From positions 186,001-250,000 of the forward strand of contig NZ_JACDUU010000001.1 of NCBI RefSeq assembly GCF_013760845.1: a stretch of 64,000 nucleotides of DNA, written 5' to 3'. Below, piece after piece: positions 54,660 to 64,000 of this stretch. Both the position numbers and the translations under genes were made by a program. How positions within the stretch are numbered: the first letter of the stretch is position 1; every line of letters begins with the position of its first letter. Below the pieces are notes generated by a model. The model had not been told where the DNA came from. It ran no database searches and worked only from the letters and a program-made list of their open reading frames with translations. Source of the stretch: [Anoxybacillus] calidus. GTDB lineage: Bacteria; Bacillota; Bacilli; Bacillales; Anoxybacillaceae.

Positions 54660-56847
54660 AAAGGTCGATTTTACGAACATTTCTTTGCACGTGCCGAACG
54701 AAAAAGTAGACGAACAACATTGGAAACAAGCGATTAAGGAAAAATTAAAAGCTTCTATCGATGACCTTCTTTTCCAAACAAACGAGCAAATCGCGATTAA
54801 GCCTTTATATACGAAAAAAGATATAGAGGGGCTCGATTTTCTCGATTATATGCCGGGCATTCCACCATATTTGCGCGGTCCGTATCCATCGATGTATGTC
54901 AATCGACCATGGACGATTCGTCAATATGCAGGATTTTCCACAGCAGAAGAAAGTAACGCGTTTTATCGCCGCAACTTAGCGATGGGGCAAAAAGGTCTTT
55001 CTGTCGCATTTGACCTTGCAACACATCGCGGTTATGACTCCGATCACCCACGCGTTGTCGGTGATGTTGGAAAAGCGGGCGTAGCCATCGATTCGATTTT
55101 AGATATGAAAATTTTGTTTGACGGCATTCCGCTTGACCAAATGTCGGTTTCGATGACAATGAATGGTGCAGTATTGCCGATTATGGCGTTTTATATCGTT
55201 ACTGCCGAAGAACAAGGTGTTACGCAAGATAAACTTTCAGGTACCATTCAAAATGATATTCTAAAAGAATACATGGTGCGCAACACGTATATTTATCCGC
55301 CGGAAACATCGATGCGTATTATTGCGGACATTTTTGAATACACGTCTAAATACATGCCAAAGTTCAACAGCATCAGTATTTCCGGCTACCATATGCAAGA
55401 AGCAGGCGCACCTGCCGATATTGAGTTAGCTTATACGCTTGCCGACGGGCTGGAGTATGTCCGCACTGGATTGAAGGCAGGGATTGATATTGATTCGTTT
55501 GCTCCAAGGCTTTCGTTCTTCTGGGCAATCGGCATGAATTACTTTATGGAAGTTGCAAAAATGAGAGCGGCACGCATCATTTGGGCGAAAATGATGAAAA
55601 CATTTAACCCGAAAAATCCGAAATCGCTGGCATTGCGGACGCATTCACAAACATCGGGATGGAGTTTAACGGAGCAAGATCCGTTTAACAACGTTGTGCG
55701 CACATGTATTGAGGCACATGCTGCGGCGCTTGGCCATACACAATCGCTTCATACGAACGCGCTTGATGAGGCAATTGCCTTGCCAACCGATTTCTCTGCG
55801 AGAATTGCCCGTAATACACAGCTTTATTTACAAGACGAAACAGGAATTTGTAATGTCATTGATCCATGGGCAGGCTCTTATTATGTCGAAGCATTAACGA
55901 ATGAATTAATGAATCGGGCGTGGAAACATATTGAAGAAATCGAAAGCTTAGGCGGTATGGCAAAAGCGATTGAAACAGGACTTCCGAAAATGCGGATTGA
56001 AGAAGCGGCTGCTAGACGGCAAGCGAAAATTGATTCCGGTGCTGAGACGATTATCGGCGTGAACAAATACCGTCCGGAAAAAGAAGATCCGATTGATATT
56101 CTTGAAGTCGATAATACGGCCGTACGTCTTCGCCAAATCGAAAAGTTAAAACAACTTCGTGCTTCCCGTGACGAACAGAAAGTGCAGGAGGCATTGGATG
56201 CGATTACGAGAGCGACAGAAACAGGAGAAGGTAACTTATTAGAACTTTCCGTACAAGCCGCTCGCGCCCGCGCGACATTAGGGGAAATTTCCTATGCGAT
56301 TGAAAAAGTCGCAAAACGTCATAAAGCTGTGATTCGCTCCATCAGCGGCGTGTATAGTTCTGAGTTTACAAATGAGGAAGAAATTCAACACGTGAAGAAA
56401 ATGACGGATGAATTTTATGAGTTGGAAGGGCGCAGACCGCGCATTATGATTGCGAAAATGGGACAAGATGGTCATGACCGAGGCGCGAAAGTGATTGCAA
56501 CAGCATTCGCTGATTTAGGCTTTGATGTGGATATCGGTCCGTTGTTCCAAACACCGGAAGAAACAGCGCGTCAGGCGGCAGAAAACGATGTGCACGTTGT
56601 CGGTATAAGTTCCCTTGCGGCTGGTCATAAAACATTGTTGCCGCAGCTTGTGGAAGAATTGTGTAAGTTAGGCCGTGAAGATATCGTTGTCGTTGTCGGC
56701 GGAGTGATTCCTCCACAGGATTACGACTTCTTGTATGAACATGGCGCTTCGGCGATTTTCGGTCCAGGAACAGTTATTCCAAGAGCGGCGGAAAAAGTGC
56801 TAGAAGAAATTTATAAACGCCTCGGCTATGAGGAAGTGAAGCAATGA
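54652..56847 (+). CDS. mutB: Methylmalonyl-CoA mutase large (catalytic) subunit
   Basis: 731 aa. Adenosylcobalamin-dependent interconversion of methylmalonyl-CoA and succinyl-CoA. The substrate barrel (about 40-560) includes [19 protein letters not shown] and [13 protein letters not shown]. The C-terminal B12 domain has D606, H608 and G611 in DGHDRG. It takes up propionyl units from valine, isoleucine and odd-chain fatty acids, a logical partner of the bkd operon. It overlaps meaB by 4 nt. Confidence 0.98.
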   Translation: MSRKVDFTNISLHVPNEKVDEQHWKQAIKEKLKASIDDLLFQTNEQIAIKPLYTKKDIEGLDFLDYMPGIPPYLRGPYPSMYVNRPWTIRQYAGFSTAEESNAFYRRNLAMGQKGLSVAFDLATHRGYDSDHPRVVGDVGKAGVAIDSILDMKILFDGIPLDQMSVSMTMNGAVLPIMAFYIVTAEEQGVTQDKLSGTIQNDILKEYMVRNTYIYPPETSMRIIADIFEYTSKYMPKFNSISISGYHMQEAGAPADIELAYTLADGLEYVRTGLKAGIDIDSFAPRLSFFWAIGMNYFMEVAKMRAARIIWAKMMKTFNPKNPKSLALRTHSQTSGWSLTEQDPFNNVVRTCIEAHAAALGHTQSLHTNALDEAIALPTDFSARIARNTQLYLQDETGICNVIDPWAGSYYVEALTNELMNRAWKHIEEIESLGGMAKAIETGLPKMRIEEAAARRQAKIDSGAETIIGVNKYRPEKEDPIDILEVDNTAVRLRQIEKLKQLRASRDEQKVQEALDAITRATETGEGNLLELSVQAARARATLGEISYAIEKVAKRHKAVIRSISGVYSSEFTNEEEIQHVKKMTDEFYELEGRRPRIMIAKMGQDGHDRGAKVIATAFADLGFDVDIGPLFQTPEETARQAAENDVHVVGISSLAAGHKTLLPQLVEELCKLGREDIVVVVGGVIPPQDYDFLYEHGASAIFGPGTVIPRAAEKVLEEIYKRLGYEEVKQ

Positions 56848-57968
56848 ACAATGAGCGAACATACCGCCCAGAGTGGGTGCCAGAAGAAGAATCAAAAGAG
56901 TTTGCGACAACGTATGTCAAAAAAAATGATGAACCCTCTGTTCCCTCATCTGGTAGAAAGCGGTTTGCCAAAAGGAAAGAAAGGTCTATTGCCGAATATG
57001 TTGAAGGGGTATTAAACAACGACCGAACGATTTTAGCGCAGGCGATTACACTTGTCGAAAGTAATGCAGCAAAGCATATGGAGATGGCGCAGCAAATTTT
57101 AAACAAGTTGCTGCCGCATGTCGGAAAATCGGTTCGCATTGGCATTACCGGCGTGCCTGGAGCGGGAAAAAGTACGTTTATTGAAGCGTTCGGAACATTT
57201 TTGTGCGAGAACGGTCATCGCGTTGCCGTGCTGGCCGTTGACCCAAGCAGTTCCATCACAGGAGGGAGCATTCTTGGCGATAAAACAAGGATGGAAAATT
57301 TGTCGCGCGACCCGCGGGCGTTTATTCGGCCGTCCCCATCCGGCGGCACACTTGGTGGCGTTCATCGAAAAACACGAGAAACGATGCTTTTATGTGAAGC
57401 GGCAGGTTACGATGTCATTTTGATTGAAACGGTTGGCGTCGGGCAAAGCGAATTCGTTGTTCGCAACATGGTTGACTTCTTTATGCTTCTTGCGCTGACA
57501 GGAGCAGGGGATGAACTGCAAGGCATGAAAAAAGGAATCATGGAACTGACCGATGCGGTTGTTATTAATAAAGCGGACGGAGATAATAAACCAAAAGCTT
57601 TGGCGGCAAAAGAAGAATACAATCAGTTTCTTCACTACTTGCGTCCGGCAACGCCAGGATGGGAAACGAAAGCTTACACTTGTTCCGCGTTGTTAGGGGA
57701 AGGAATCTCCGAAATTTGGAAAGTGGTTGAAAAGTTTGTGGAGACGACGAAAAAATCAGGCGTGTTTGAGATGCGCCGCCGCAATCAATTGAAAGACTGG
57801 ATATACTCCATGATTAAAGATTATCTTGAAACAAGCTTTTTTTCGCATCCACAAGTTAAAGAAAATATTCCGATAATTGAAAATAATGTAATCTCTGGCA
57901 CGCTCTCTGTAACGAAAGCCGTACAAGAGTTATTACAGATTTATGAAAACAAAAAAGTATCCGAATAA
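56844..57968 (+). CDS. meaB: Methylmalonyl-CoA mutase-associated GTPase MeaB
   Basis: 374 aa. G3E GTPase that loads and protects adenosylcobalamin in the mutase. P-loop GVPGAGKS starts at residue 103; [28 protein letters not shown] and the base-specific NKADGD follow. An N-terminal extension of about 55 residues is basic. ATGA overlap with mutB indicates coupling. Confidence 0.96.
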   Translation: MNNERTYRPEWVPEEESKEFATTYVKKNDEPSVPSSGRKRFAKRKERSIAEYVEGVLNNDRTILAQAITLVESNAAKHMEMAQQILNKLLPHVGKSVRIGITGVPGAGKSTFIEAFGTFLCENGHRVAVLAVDPSSSITGGSILGDKTRMENLSRDPRAFIRPSPSGGTLGGVHRKTRETMLLCEAAGYDVILIETVGVGQSEFVVRNMVDFFMLLALTGAGDELQGMKKGIMELTDAVVINKADGDNKPKALAAKEEYNQFLHYLRPATPGWETKAYTCSALLGEGISEIWKVVEKFVETTKKSGVFEMRRRNQLKDWIYSMIKDYLETSFFSHPQVKENIPIIENNVISGTLSVTKAVQELLQIYENKKVSE

Positions 57969-58087
57969 ATTGATCAAGACGTAAAATCTAAAAATCCTTC
58001 AAAAATAAAGGGAAGCATATATTAGTTATGTTTGAATATGTGTAGAAAGAGGATAAAGTTATTTAATTTTAGAGTCTAAAACATACT

Positions 58088-58116
58088 AAACCCCAGGTCA
58101 TCATTCCTGGGGTTTA
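58088..58116 (+). terminator. Terminator of mutAB-meaB
   Basis: AAACCCCAGG / CCTGGGGTTT perfect 10-bp stem with an 8-nt loop. A short AT-rich run follows; it may also serve the minus-strand gene at 58229. Confidence 0.78.
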
Positions 58117-58228
58117 AAATAAATGGTTTTATTTTTACTGGACAAAGGATATTCACCTTAAAAGCGAAGTAATAAAGTCGTTTAAAAATAGGTGCTTATC
58201 CTACAATCGCGCCCGATTGTTGTAGGAC

Positions 58229-58678
58229 TCACTTAAGTAACTGTCTTAATTCCTCTGTCATTTGCTCGACTAACTCAGGCCTTCCGTGAAACTGAGCAGG
58301 GGTATTCTGAAAAAGCTCGATCTGCCAGCCCTTTTCGCTCTTGATTGCGACAAGTGTGTGATGTGCATTGAATTTAGGGTCGAGGTCTGATTGTCCAGGC
58401 GGCACCATTCCTGCTATAGCGCGTAAAATGGCAATTTCGGAACCTAGAAGACGCACATCTTTAACTTTGCTTACATATGGGGGAGTAGGATGGTTTTCAA
58501 AGATGGGGTGAAGGTGAGAAAAGATCTCCTCCCGTCCAATCGCATGGCTCCCATCAAAACCGATGAGCTCGCCCTTCTCTGTAAACTGCTCTGCCATTGC
58601 ATCGGCACTGCGGTTATTCCATGCATCTAATAGTTGTTGATAGAGTGCAATGACTTCATTTGATACAGAAGATTTCAT
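58229..58678 (-). CDS. SnoaL-like (SgcJ/EcaC family) protein
   Basis: 149 aa on the minus strand with AGGAGG upstream. The cone-shaped fold pattern is clear: ALYQQLLDAWNNRSADAMAEQF, GREEIFSHL and GWQIELFQNTP. The family includes oxidoreductases, isomerases and binding proteins. Function here is not assignable. Confidence 0.78.
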   Translation of the reverse strand: MKSSVSNEVIALYQQLLDAWNNRSADAMAEQFTEKGELIGFDGSHAIGREEIFSHLHPIFENHPTPPYVSKVKDVRLLGSEIAILRAIAGMVPPGQSDLDPKFNAHHTLVAIKSEKGWQIELFQNTPAQFHGRPELVEQMTEELRQLLK

Positions 58679-59138
58679 AATGATTTCCTCCTAAAAAGGT
58701 CTAATATACTTTTCTATTTTCTCTGCCTACCAATTCTCATATTAAAAAACATCTGTCTCTTATTCAATAGCATGCCAATTTAAATGAAACTCCTCCATTC
58801 GAGCCAATTTTTGAACATTGATCTTTCACTAAATGGCCCATTTGTAGAATAAAGAAAATGTGATTTTTATTATGTTTAAACGACTTTATGATTGTTGCAC
58901 AATATGTTTGTTTACTTTTTTATTCCATGAATGCCCGTGTTAGTGAAACCCGTTTCACACAGTGCAAATCCCAACTGAAAAGTATTTCTGTACTTAATTC
59001 AAAATATACTCTTTTGGATTTTAGTCCAACCCCATCTTTTTTATCGACATCCAGTCAAAAGTTTAAACATGTCATATTAATTGAAACGCTGCCCATCTTA
59101 TTGGTATGATGAAAAAAAAGAAAGAAGGAGCGAATCAT
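58679..59138. other. 460-bp interval without a gene
   Basis: AT-rich. The open frame at 58888-59109 has no ribosome site and unconvincing composition. AAGAAGGAG at 59121-59130 belongs to brxB. Confidence 0.5.
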
Positions 59139-59576
59139 ATGCAATTTAACTTTCAATTTTTTATGAATGACGTCGTTGAACAGGCGCGCAAGGAAATGGT
59201 TGAAGCTGGCTATGAAGAATTGCGCACTCCAGAAGAAGTGGATAAGGCTTTAACCCGAAAAGGAACAACGCTTGTGATGGTGAACTCTGTATGCGGCTGT
59301 GCCGGCGGTATTGCTCGTCCAGCGGCAGCACATGCGATTCACTATGATAAACGCCCTGACTATCTTGTGACTGTTTTTGCGGGTCAAGATAAAGAAGCAA
59401 CTGCAAGAGCAAGAGAATATTTTGAAGGCTATCCGCCATCTTCCCCTTCATTTGCGCTGCTAAAAGACGGCAAAATTTGCACAATGATTGAGCGACATGA
59501 AATTGAAGGACATGAGCCAATGGAGGTCATTCAAAAATTACAGGCAGCGTTTGAAAAATATTGTGATGAAGTATAA
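59139..59576 (+). CDS. brxB: Bacilliredoxin BrxB (YqiW)
   Basis: 145 aa from ATG 59139; frame opens earlier at 59106 but the ribosome site fits this start. The CGC motif is C52-G53-C54 in [10 protein letters not shown]. Known bacilliredoxins remove bacillithiol from oxidised proteins in the cytosol. The C-terminal ending [16 protein letters not shown] is conserved. Confidence 0.94.
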   Translation: MQFNFQFFMNDVVEQARKEMVEAGYEELRTPEEVDKALTRKGTTLVMVNSVCGCAGGIARPAAAHAIHYDKRPDYLVTVFAGQDKEATARAREYFEGYPPSSPSFALLKDGKICTMIERHEIEGHEPMEVIQKLQAAFEKYCDEV

Positions 59577-59582
59577 AGAATA

Positions 59583-59615
59583 AAGAAGCCAAAAAATTTT
59601 TGGCTTCTTTTTTTA
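59583..59615 (+). terminator. Terminator after brxB
   Basis: AAGAAGCCAAAAA / TTTTTGGCTTCTT with seven T residues. Confidence 0.9.
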
Positions 59616-59773
59616 TTACGTAAATGGTGAAAAGGAATGAGAGAGGGTAACATTTCGTTTAATAATCATGCAAAACTAATAAAAAACGTTGAAAAATAAG
59701 TATTATTATTGTTTAGAAAAGTGAGTTACTATTCTTGGAAAACAAAAAATAAATTCTATAATTAAAAAAAGTG

Positions 59774-59826
59774 TTGCATATTTATAAATTAACGTGTTAA
59801 TATACAACTCATGGAATATATATTCA
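59774..59826 (+). promoter_or_regulatory. Promoter and ARG box of artPQM
   Basis: TTGCAT at 59774-59779 with a possible -10 TAATAT (59798-59803) precedes GGAATATATATTCA (59813-59826), whose core GAAT-ATAT-ATTC matches the ARG box GAATWWWWATTC. It lies just downstream of the -10, a repressing position. The AhrC/ArgR protein is encoded at 10187. Confidence 0.65.
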
Positions 59827-59917
59827 TATAAAAATAATGATTGCAATACGTAAAAACCTATTTCATAATATTATTAAAATTATTTTAAATTTTAAGAAAA
59901 TAAAAGGGGGATAAGTG

Positions 59918-60709
59918 ATGAAAAAGTGGTTTTCATTATTGTTATCTAGCATTCTATTTATTGGCTTACTTTCTGCTTGTGGCACTTCAGAAGAGTCATC
60001 GGAAAAGCAGAGCGGAGGGGAAGAAAAGAAAGTGTTAAAAATGGGTACTTCCGCTGACTACGCTCCTTTTGAGTACATAGATACAGCAAAAGGTGACGAA
60101 ATTATTGGATTTGATATCGATTTAGCGAAAATGATCACAGAAGAATTAGGTTATGAATTTGAAATTGTTGACATGGACTTCACAGGTCTCATTCCGGCTC
60201 TACAATCAGGAAAAGTAGATTTCGTCTTAGCGGGAATGACAGCAACTAAAGAGCGTAAGAAAAACGTTGATTTCTCTGATGTGTATTATGTGACGAAAAA
60301 TATCATTGTAACGAAAAAAGGAAGCGGCATTAAAGCGGTAAAGGATTTAAAAGGGAAAACAGTTGGTGTACAAACAGGCACAATTCAAGAAGGATTAGCA
60401 AAAAAACTTGCAAAAACAGTTGATATGAAGATTGAAAGCCGCAACCGTATTCCAGAGCTTATTCAAGAAATTAATGCAGGACGTTTTGATGCTGCGATTA
60501 TCGAAGATAAAGTTGCAAAAGGATATATTAAAAACAGCAATAGCAAGTTAGAAGGCAGTGAAATTCCGACAAACGAAGAGGAATTTGGTACCGCTATTGC
60601 CTTCCCTAAAGGAAGCAAATTAACTGGGGAATTTAACAAAGTATTAAAAGAGAAATTAAAGAACGGTGAAGTAGACAAGCTGATTAAAAAATGGTTTGAG
60701 CAACAATAA
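59918..60709 (+). CDS. artP: Arginine ABC transporter substrate-binding lipoprotein ArtP
   Basis: 263 aa from ATG 59918, with AAAGGGGG 7 nt upstream. A lipoprotein signal ends at LLSAC with lipidated C21. The type-2 periplasmic binding fold is shown by GFDIDLAKMITEELGY, FVLAGMTATKERKKNVDFS and GVQTGTIQE. Specificity for arginine is inferred from the operon and the ARG box. Attached to the outer face of the membrane. Confidence 0.93.
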   Translation: MKKWFSLLLSSILFIGLLSACGTSEESSEKQSGGEEKKVLKMGTSADYAPFEYIDTAKGDEIIGFDIDLAKMITEELGYEFEIVDMDFTGLIPALQSGKVDFVLAGMTATKERKKNVDFSDVYYVTKNIIVTKKGSGIKAVKDLKGKTVGVQTGTIQEGLAKKLAKTVDMKIESRNRIPELIQEINAGRFDAAIIEDKVAKGYIKNSNSKLEGSEIPTNEEEFGTAIAFPKGSKLTGEFNKVLKEKLKNGEVDKLIKKWFEQQ

Positions 60710-60718
60710 TGATGGTTA

Positions 60719-60840
60719 CGAGGCTGATCTAAAAGCAAAGTGTCAGATTCCACAACACAATATATAGGACATCCACATGGGATCAATGAACGATATATTG
60801 TGAAATGCACGTGAAGTCAGACACTGATGGGTCAGCCCCG
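60719..60840 (+). repeat. Dispersed palindromic repeat, copy 4
   Basis: A 122-bp nested palindrome from GAGGCTGATC to GGGTCAGCCCC with inner AAAGTGTCAG / CAGACACT and central ATATATAGGAC / CGATATATTG, followed by GTTTTT. It sits between artP and artQ, where it may lower expression of the membrane and ATPase genes relative to the binding protein. Confidence 0.88.
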
Positions 60841-60875
60841 TTTTTCACTATTCACGAGGAAGGATGGGTTTTGGA

Positions 60876-61535
60876 GTGAATTTGAATTTCTCTCAATTTA
60901 TACCATCAATCCCGTTCATTTTAGAAGGGGTATTGGTGACGTTAAAAATTGTAGCGCTTGCAGCATTGTTAGGGTTTGCGCTCGGCATTATTTTAGCATT
61001 ATTTAAGATCGGTAGAATCAAAGTATTAACATGGCTTGCTAATGTGTATACATCGGTATTTCGCGGTACGCCGCTCGTGTTACAGTTAATGATTATATAT
61101 TTTGGAATGCCACAAATTATTGGATTTGAAATTGATGCGTTTCCAGCGGCAGTGATTGCCTTTGGTTTAAACTCTGCGGCTTACATTTCAGAAATTATCC
61201 GTGCAGGCATTTTGGCGGTTGATAAAGGACAGAGAGAAGCGGCAATGGCATTAGGTATTCCGTATAAACCGATGATGCGTGATATTATTCTTCCTCAGGC
61301 ACTTAAAAATATTTTACCTGCGTTAATGAATGAATTTATTACGTTAACGAAAGAATCAGCAGTAGTTACTGTCATCGGCGCGATGGATATTATGCGCCGT
61401 GCCTACATTGTCGGCGGTGATAAATATGCTTTTTTTGAACCGTTACTTATTGCGGGACTTATTTATTATATATTAGTAATGATCCTAACGCTGCTCGGGA
61501 AAGCGGTTGAAGGGAGAATGAGAAAAAGTGATTAA
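60876..61535 (+). CDS. artQ: Arginine ABC transporter permease ArtQ
   Basis: 219 aa from GTG 60876: GAGGAAGGA lies 10 nt upstream and [18 protein letters not shown] matches other family starts; ATG 60864 abuts the ribosome site. Five or so membrane helices. The EAA loop is [21 protein letters not shown] near 125. It overlaps artM by 8 nt. Confidence 0.93.
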   Translation: MNLNFSQFIPSIPFILEGVLVTLKIVALAALLGFALGIILALFKIGRIKVLTWLANVYTSVFRGTPLVLQLMIIYFGMPQIIGFEIDAFPAAVIAFGLNSAAYISEIIRAGILAVDKGQREAAMALGIPYKPMMRDIILPQALKNILPALMNEFITLTKESAVVTVIGAMDIMRRAYIVGGDKYAFFEPLLIAGLIYYILVMILTLLGKAVEGRMRKSD

Positions 61536-62250
61536 AGTAGAAAATCTTCGTAAATCATTTGGAAAACTTGAAGTATTAAAAGGAATTACGACAACGATAA
61601 AGCAAGGTGAGGTTGTCGCGATTATCGGTCCATCAGGGTCAGGAAAATCAACATTTTTACGTTGCCTTAACTTGTTAGAAGAGCCAACTGATGGAAAAGT
61701 TTGGATTGGTGACCAAGAGATTACAAATCGAAAGACGAATATTATGAAAGTGCGTCAAAATGTTGGTATGGTCTTTCAGCACTTTCATTTATTCCCACAT
61801 ATGACCGTTTTAGAAAATTTAACTTACGCACCGATGAAGGTAAAAGGAATGGCAAAAGCTGAAGCAGAAGCAAAAGCGATGGAATTGCTGCGTAAAGTCG
61901 GTTTAGCACAAAAAGCGAACGAATATCCAAGCCGTTTATCTGGCGGACAAAAACAACGTGTCGCGATTGCACGGGCTCTTGCAATGTCTCCAGAGGTGAT
62001 GCTATTTGATGAGCCGACGTCAGCGTTAGACCCAGAAATGGTAAAAGAAGTATTAGAAGTAATGAAGTCGCTTGCTCATACAGGAATGACGATGGCGATT
62101 GTAACGCATGAAATGGGATTTGCCCGTGAAGTTGCTGATCGAGTGTTGTTTTTGGATGGGGGATTGCTTGTTGAAGACGCATCGCCAAGTGAATTTTTCT
62201 CCGCTCCTAAAAGCAAACGGGCTCAAGAATTTCTTGAAAAGATGCTATAA
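61528..62250 (+). CDS. artM: Arginine ABC transporter ATP-binding protein ArtM
   Basis: 240 aa from a GTG start inside artQ. Walker [10 protein letters not shown] near 36, Q-loop FQHFHLFPH, signature LSGGQKQR near 136, Walker [13 protein letters not shown] near 156 and H-loop THEM near 191. It powers ArtQ in polar amino acid uptake. Confidence 0.95.
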   Translation: MIKVENLRKSFGKLEVLKGITTTIKQGEVVAIIGPSGSGKSTFLRCLNLLEEPTDGKVWIGDQEITNRKTNIMKVRQNVGMVFQHFHLFPHMTVLENLTYAPMKVKGMAKAEAEAKAMELLRKVGLAQKANEYPSRLSGGQKQRVAIARALAMSPEVMLFDEPTSALDPEMVKEVLEVMKSLAHTGMTMAIVTHEMGFAREVADRVLFLDGGLLVEDASPSEFFSAPKSKRAQEFLEKML

Positions 62251-62311
62251 TTATAATAAAGATAAAGATGATCTCTGATCATCTTTTATTTTTTTAATAG
62301 GGGTTTTGGCT

Positions 62312-63316
62312 ATGTTTAAAATAGGCTATCGTACGGTAAAAACAGCGATTGGCACAGCTGTTTCGATAAGTTTAGCACAATATTTCGGACTACATAATTT
62401 TGTATCAGCGGGCATTATTACAATTTTATGTATTCAAGTGACGAAAAAGAAATCGTTGCGAACCGCTTGGGCGCGCTTTTTAGCATGCATTACGGCGATG
62501 GCATTTTCCTTTATCTTTTTTGAAGGAATCGGCTATTATCCGGTTTCCATTGCTTTGTTATTGCTTGTTTTTATTCCGACAACGGTGATGTTAAAGGCGA
62601 CGGAAGGAATTGCCACGAGCTCTGTCATTCTTCTTCATTTTTATGCCGCCAAACAGTTTACTCTTAGTTTAATCATGAATGAGTTGTCATTAATTATTAT
62701 CGGTATTGGTGTCGCTTTACTTGTCAATATGTACATGCCGAGTGTCGAGAAACAATTAAAAGAGTATCAACGGATTATTGAAGACTTATTTCGCATTATT
62801 TTTAAGGAAATCGTTAAATATTTGCGGACGAATGAAAGTGACTGGGACGGTAAAGAACTGATGTTGACGGCAGATTTGCTGCAAAAAGCAAAAACGTTAG
62901 CACTGCGAAATGTAGAAAATCGTTTATTAAGAAATGAAGATTATTATTATCGTTATTTTTGCATGCGCGAAAAGCAATTTGAGATTATTGAACGACTTTT
63001 ACCTCTTGTTACGTCCATCACGTATACGGTTGAGCAGCGAAATATTGTTGCTGATTTTATCGATGAATTGAGCGATGCGATTCATCCAGGGAATACGGCA
63101 GATAAATTTATTCAACAGCTTCGGGAAATGAAAAAGCGTTTTGAAGTGATGGAATTGCCAAAAACGCGGGAGGAATTTGAAGAAAGAGCCGCCCTTTTAC
63201 ATTTTGTTAAGGAAATGGAGCAATATTTAATTATTAAAAGTGGATTTAATACCTTATCTGAGAAGTCACCGACCTTCCTGCGAAAGAAATTCTTTCATAG
63301 GGTAAACAAAGGATAA
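62312..63316 (+). CDS. yqjA: YqjA-like membrane protein (DUF939 / aromatic acid exporter family)
   Basis: 334 aa from ATG 62312 (AGGGG upstream); TTG 62306 is possible. Four membrane helices in the N-terminal half (about 15-145) and a C-terminal helical cytosolic domain. The pattern YRTVKTAIGTAVSISLAQYFGL is typical of the DUF939/ArAE_1 family. Substrate unknown. Confidence 0.88.
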   Translation: MFKIGYRTVKTAIGTAVSISLAQYFGLHNFVSAGIITILCIQVTKKKSLRTAWARFLACITAMAFSFIFFEGIGYYPVSIALLLLVFIPTTVMLKATEGIATSSVILLHFYAAKQFTLSLIMNELSLIIIGIGVALLVNMYMPSVEKQLKEYQRIIEDLFRIIFKEIVKYLRTNESDWDGKELMLTADLLQKAKTLALRNVENRLLRNEDYYYRYFCMREKQFEIIERLLPLVTSITYTVEQRNIVADFIDELSDAIHPGNTADKFIQQLREMKKRFEVMELPKTREEFEERAALLHFVKEMEQYLIIKSGFNTLSEKSPTFLRKKFFHRVNKG

Positions 63317-63382
63317 TGGATGCTTAAATGTATGTAACAAAGCCTTTTGCTTACACTATTATAAAAAGCAAAGGGTGATTGT

Positions 63383-63883
63383 ATGCCTGTTTTGTTAGCG
63401 TTCATTGTAGCATTGACTTTTTCACCTTTATGGGGATTAGGGGTTAGCCATCCCTTTATCATTATCAATAAACAGACAAACGAACTCGCGTTTATTGATG
63501 ATGGAAAAATACAAACGGTTTATTCTGTGGCAACAGGATTAACGACCGAATTAACACCAGAAGGATTGTTTACCGTCACGGTCAAGGCAAAAAATCCTTA
63601 TTACCGAAAGAAGAATATTCCTGGCGGTGCACCGAATAATCCGCTGGGCAGCAGATGGATTGGATTTGATGCACATGGCACAGATGGGAGAATATATGGA
63701 ATTCATGGAACAAATGTGCCGCAATCGATCGGAAAGTATATGACAAACGGATGCGTGCGGCTTCAGAATGATCATGTAGAGGCATTATTTGAGAAGGTGC
63801 CGCTTGGAACGAACGTATTAATCGTACGGAGCGAACAATCTTTTGAAGAGATTGCCAAACAATACGGAGCGATAAAAAGGTGA
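63383..63883 (+). CDS. L,D-transpeptidase (YkuD domain)
   Basis: 166 aa. A signal peptide or anchor (1-20) precedes a YkuD catalytic domain with IYGIHGTN, SIGKYMTNGCVRL and catalytic C124. It crosslinks or attaches peptides to peptidoglycan. No LysM domain is present. It lies alone after yqjA and has its own terminator. Confidence 0.92.
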   Translation: MPVLLAFIVALTFSPLWGLGVSHPFIIINKQTNELAFIDDGKIQTVYSVATGLTTELTPEGLFTVTVKAKNPYYRKKNIPGGAPNNPLGSRWIGFDAHGTDGRIYGIHGTNVPQSIGKYMTNGCVRLQNDHVEALFEKVPLGTNVLIVRSEQSFEEIAKQYGAIKR

Positions 63884-63906
63884 CGAACAAAGGTCACCTT
63901 TTTTAT
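63877..63906 (+). terminator. Terminator after L,D-transpeptidase gene
   Basis: AAGGTGAC / GTCACCTT with an 8-nt loop followed by TTTTTATA. It overlaps the stop codon. Confidence 0.85.
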
Positions 63907-63938
63907 ATAGAATTCGTGTTTTGAACTCGAGTCAGGGA

Positions 63939-64000
63939 TTACAGCCACACGCTTAAGCCTGTTAGTACAGTCGTTAACAACATCGAAGCAAGCATTAAGT
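63939..64000 (-). CDS. C-terminal end of a membrane protein (partial)
   Basis: The minus strand reads LMLASMLLTTVLTGLSVWL before a TAA stop and runs off the window. One hydrophobic helix is visible. It may be the end of a transporter; identity cannot be given. Confidence 0.35.
   Translation of the reverse strand, partial: LMLASMLLTTVLTGLSVWL

Noticed and set aside
58888-59109. Possible 73-aa gene upstream of brxB
   Set aside because: No ribosome site, AT-rich, no recognisable pattern.

Overview
The window looks like a chromosome segment of a spore-forming Bacillaceae species close to Geobacillus, Parageobacillus or Anoxybacillus. The evidence is the conserved order spoIIIAH-accBC-yqhY-nusB-folD-xseAB-ispA-dxs-tlyA-argR-recN-spoIVB-spo0A, then the bkd branched-chain keto-acid operon, methylmalonyl-CoA mutase genes and artPQM. 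GC content looks moderate to low by eye, and GTG/TTG starts are common. Species cannot be fixed from sequence alone.

Layout. (1) 1-14895: housekeeping and sporulation genes, all on the plus strand: end of spoIIIAH, acetyl-CoA carboxylase biotin subunits, NusB, folate enzyme FolD, exonuclease VII, isoprenoid enzymes IspA and Dxs, TlyA-type methyltransferase, arginine repressor, RecN, SpoIVB and Spo0A. (2) 14889-34973: a 20,085-bp integrated element in the 3' end of spo0A, bounded by an 87-bp perfect direct repeat (14802-14888 and 34887-34973). It carries a tyrosine integrase, an SOS-type polymerase pair (UvrX-like and YolD-like), a serine recombinase, a lambda-like repressor/operator switch, an archaeo-eukaryotic-type primase, an FtsK-like ATPase with a replication-relaxation protein, HNH and DUF559-like nucleases, a terminase-small-subunit-like HTH protein and an orphan phage tail tape-measure-like protein. 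No capsid, portal, large terminase, relaxase of a recognised family or secretion machinery is visible. It is therefore probably a satellite-like or mobilizable element that depends on a helper. (3) 34974-46940: native spo0A terminator, yycC-like gene, GDPD, DUF2627 protein, then bkdR and the sigma-54-dependent ptb-bcd-buk-lpdV-bkdAA-bkdAB-bkdB operon. (4) 46941-52607: accessory strip with a chimeric acetyltransferase/DUF4352 gene, an MFS transporter, a MaoC-like protein, a transglutaminase-like protein and a lone TnpB. (5) 52608-57968: mutA-mutB-meaB, which finishes propionyl/methylmalonyl-CoA metabolism downstream of branched-chain amino acid breakdown. (6) 57969-64000: SnoaL-like protein, bacilliredoxin, artPQM arginine transporter with an ARG box (its regulator AhrC/ArgR is encoded at 10187), a YqjA-like membrane protein and an L,D-transpeptidase.

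Four full copies and one remnant of a roughly 105-120-bp nested palindromic repeat lie between chromosomal genes, several inside operons. The element has its own regulatory logic. LexA-like boxes precede a replication-type HTH gene, the polymerase pair and a zinc-ribbon gene. Three 17-bp operators lie around the repressor gene, one exactly filling the -35/-10 spacer of a consensus promoter. The element replaces the last codons of spo0A synonymously, so Spo0A is preserved, but the native terminator is displaced by 20 kb and the integrase gene lies directly downstream of spo0A with no clear terminator between them.
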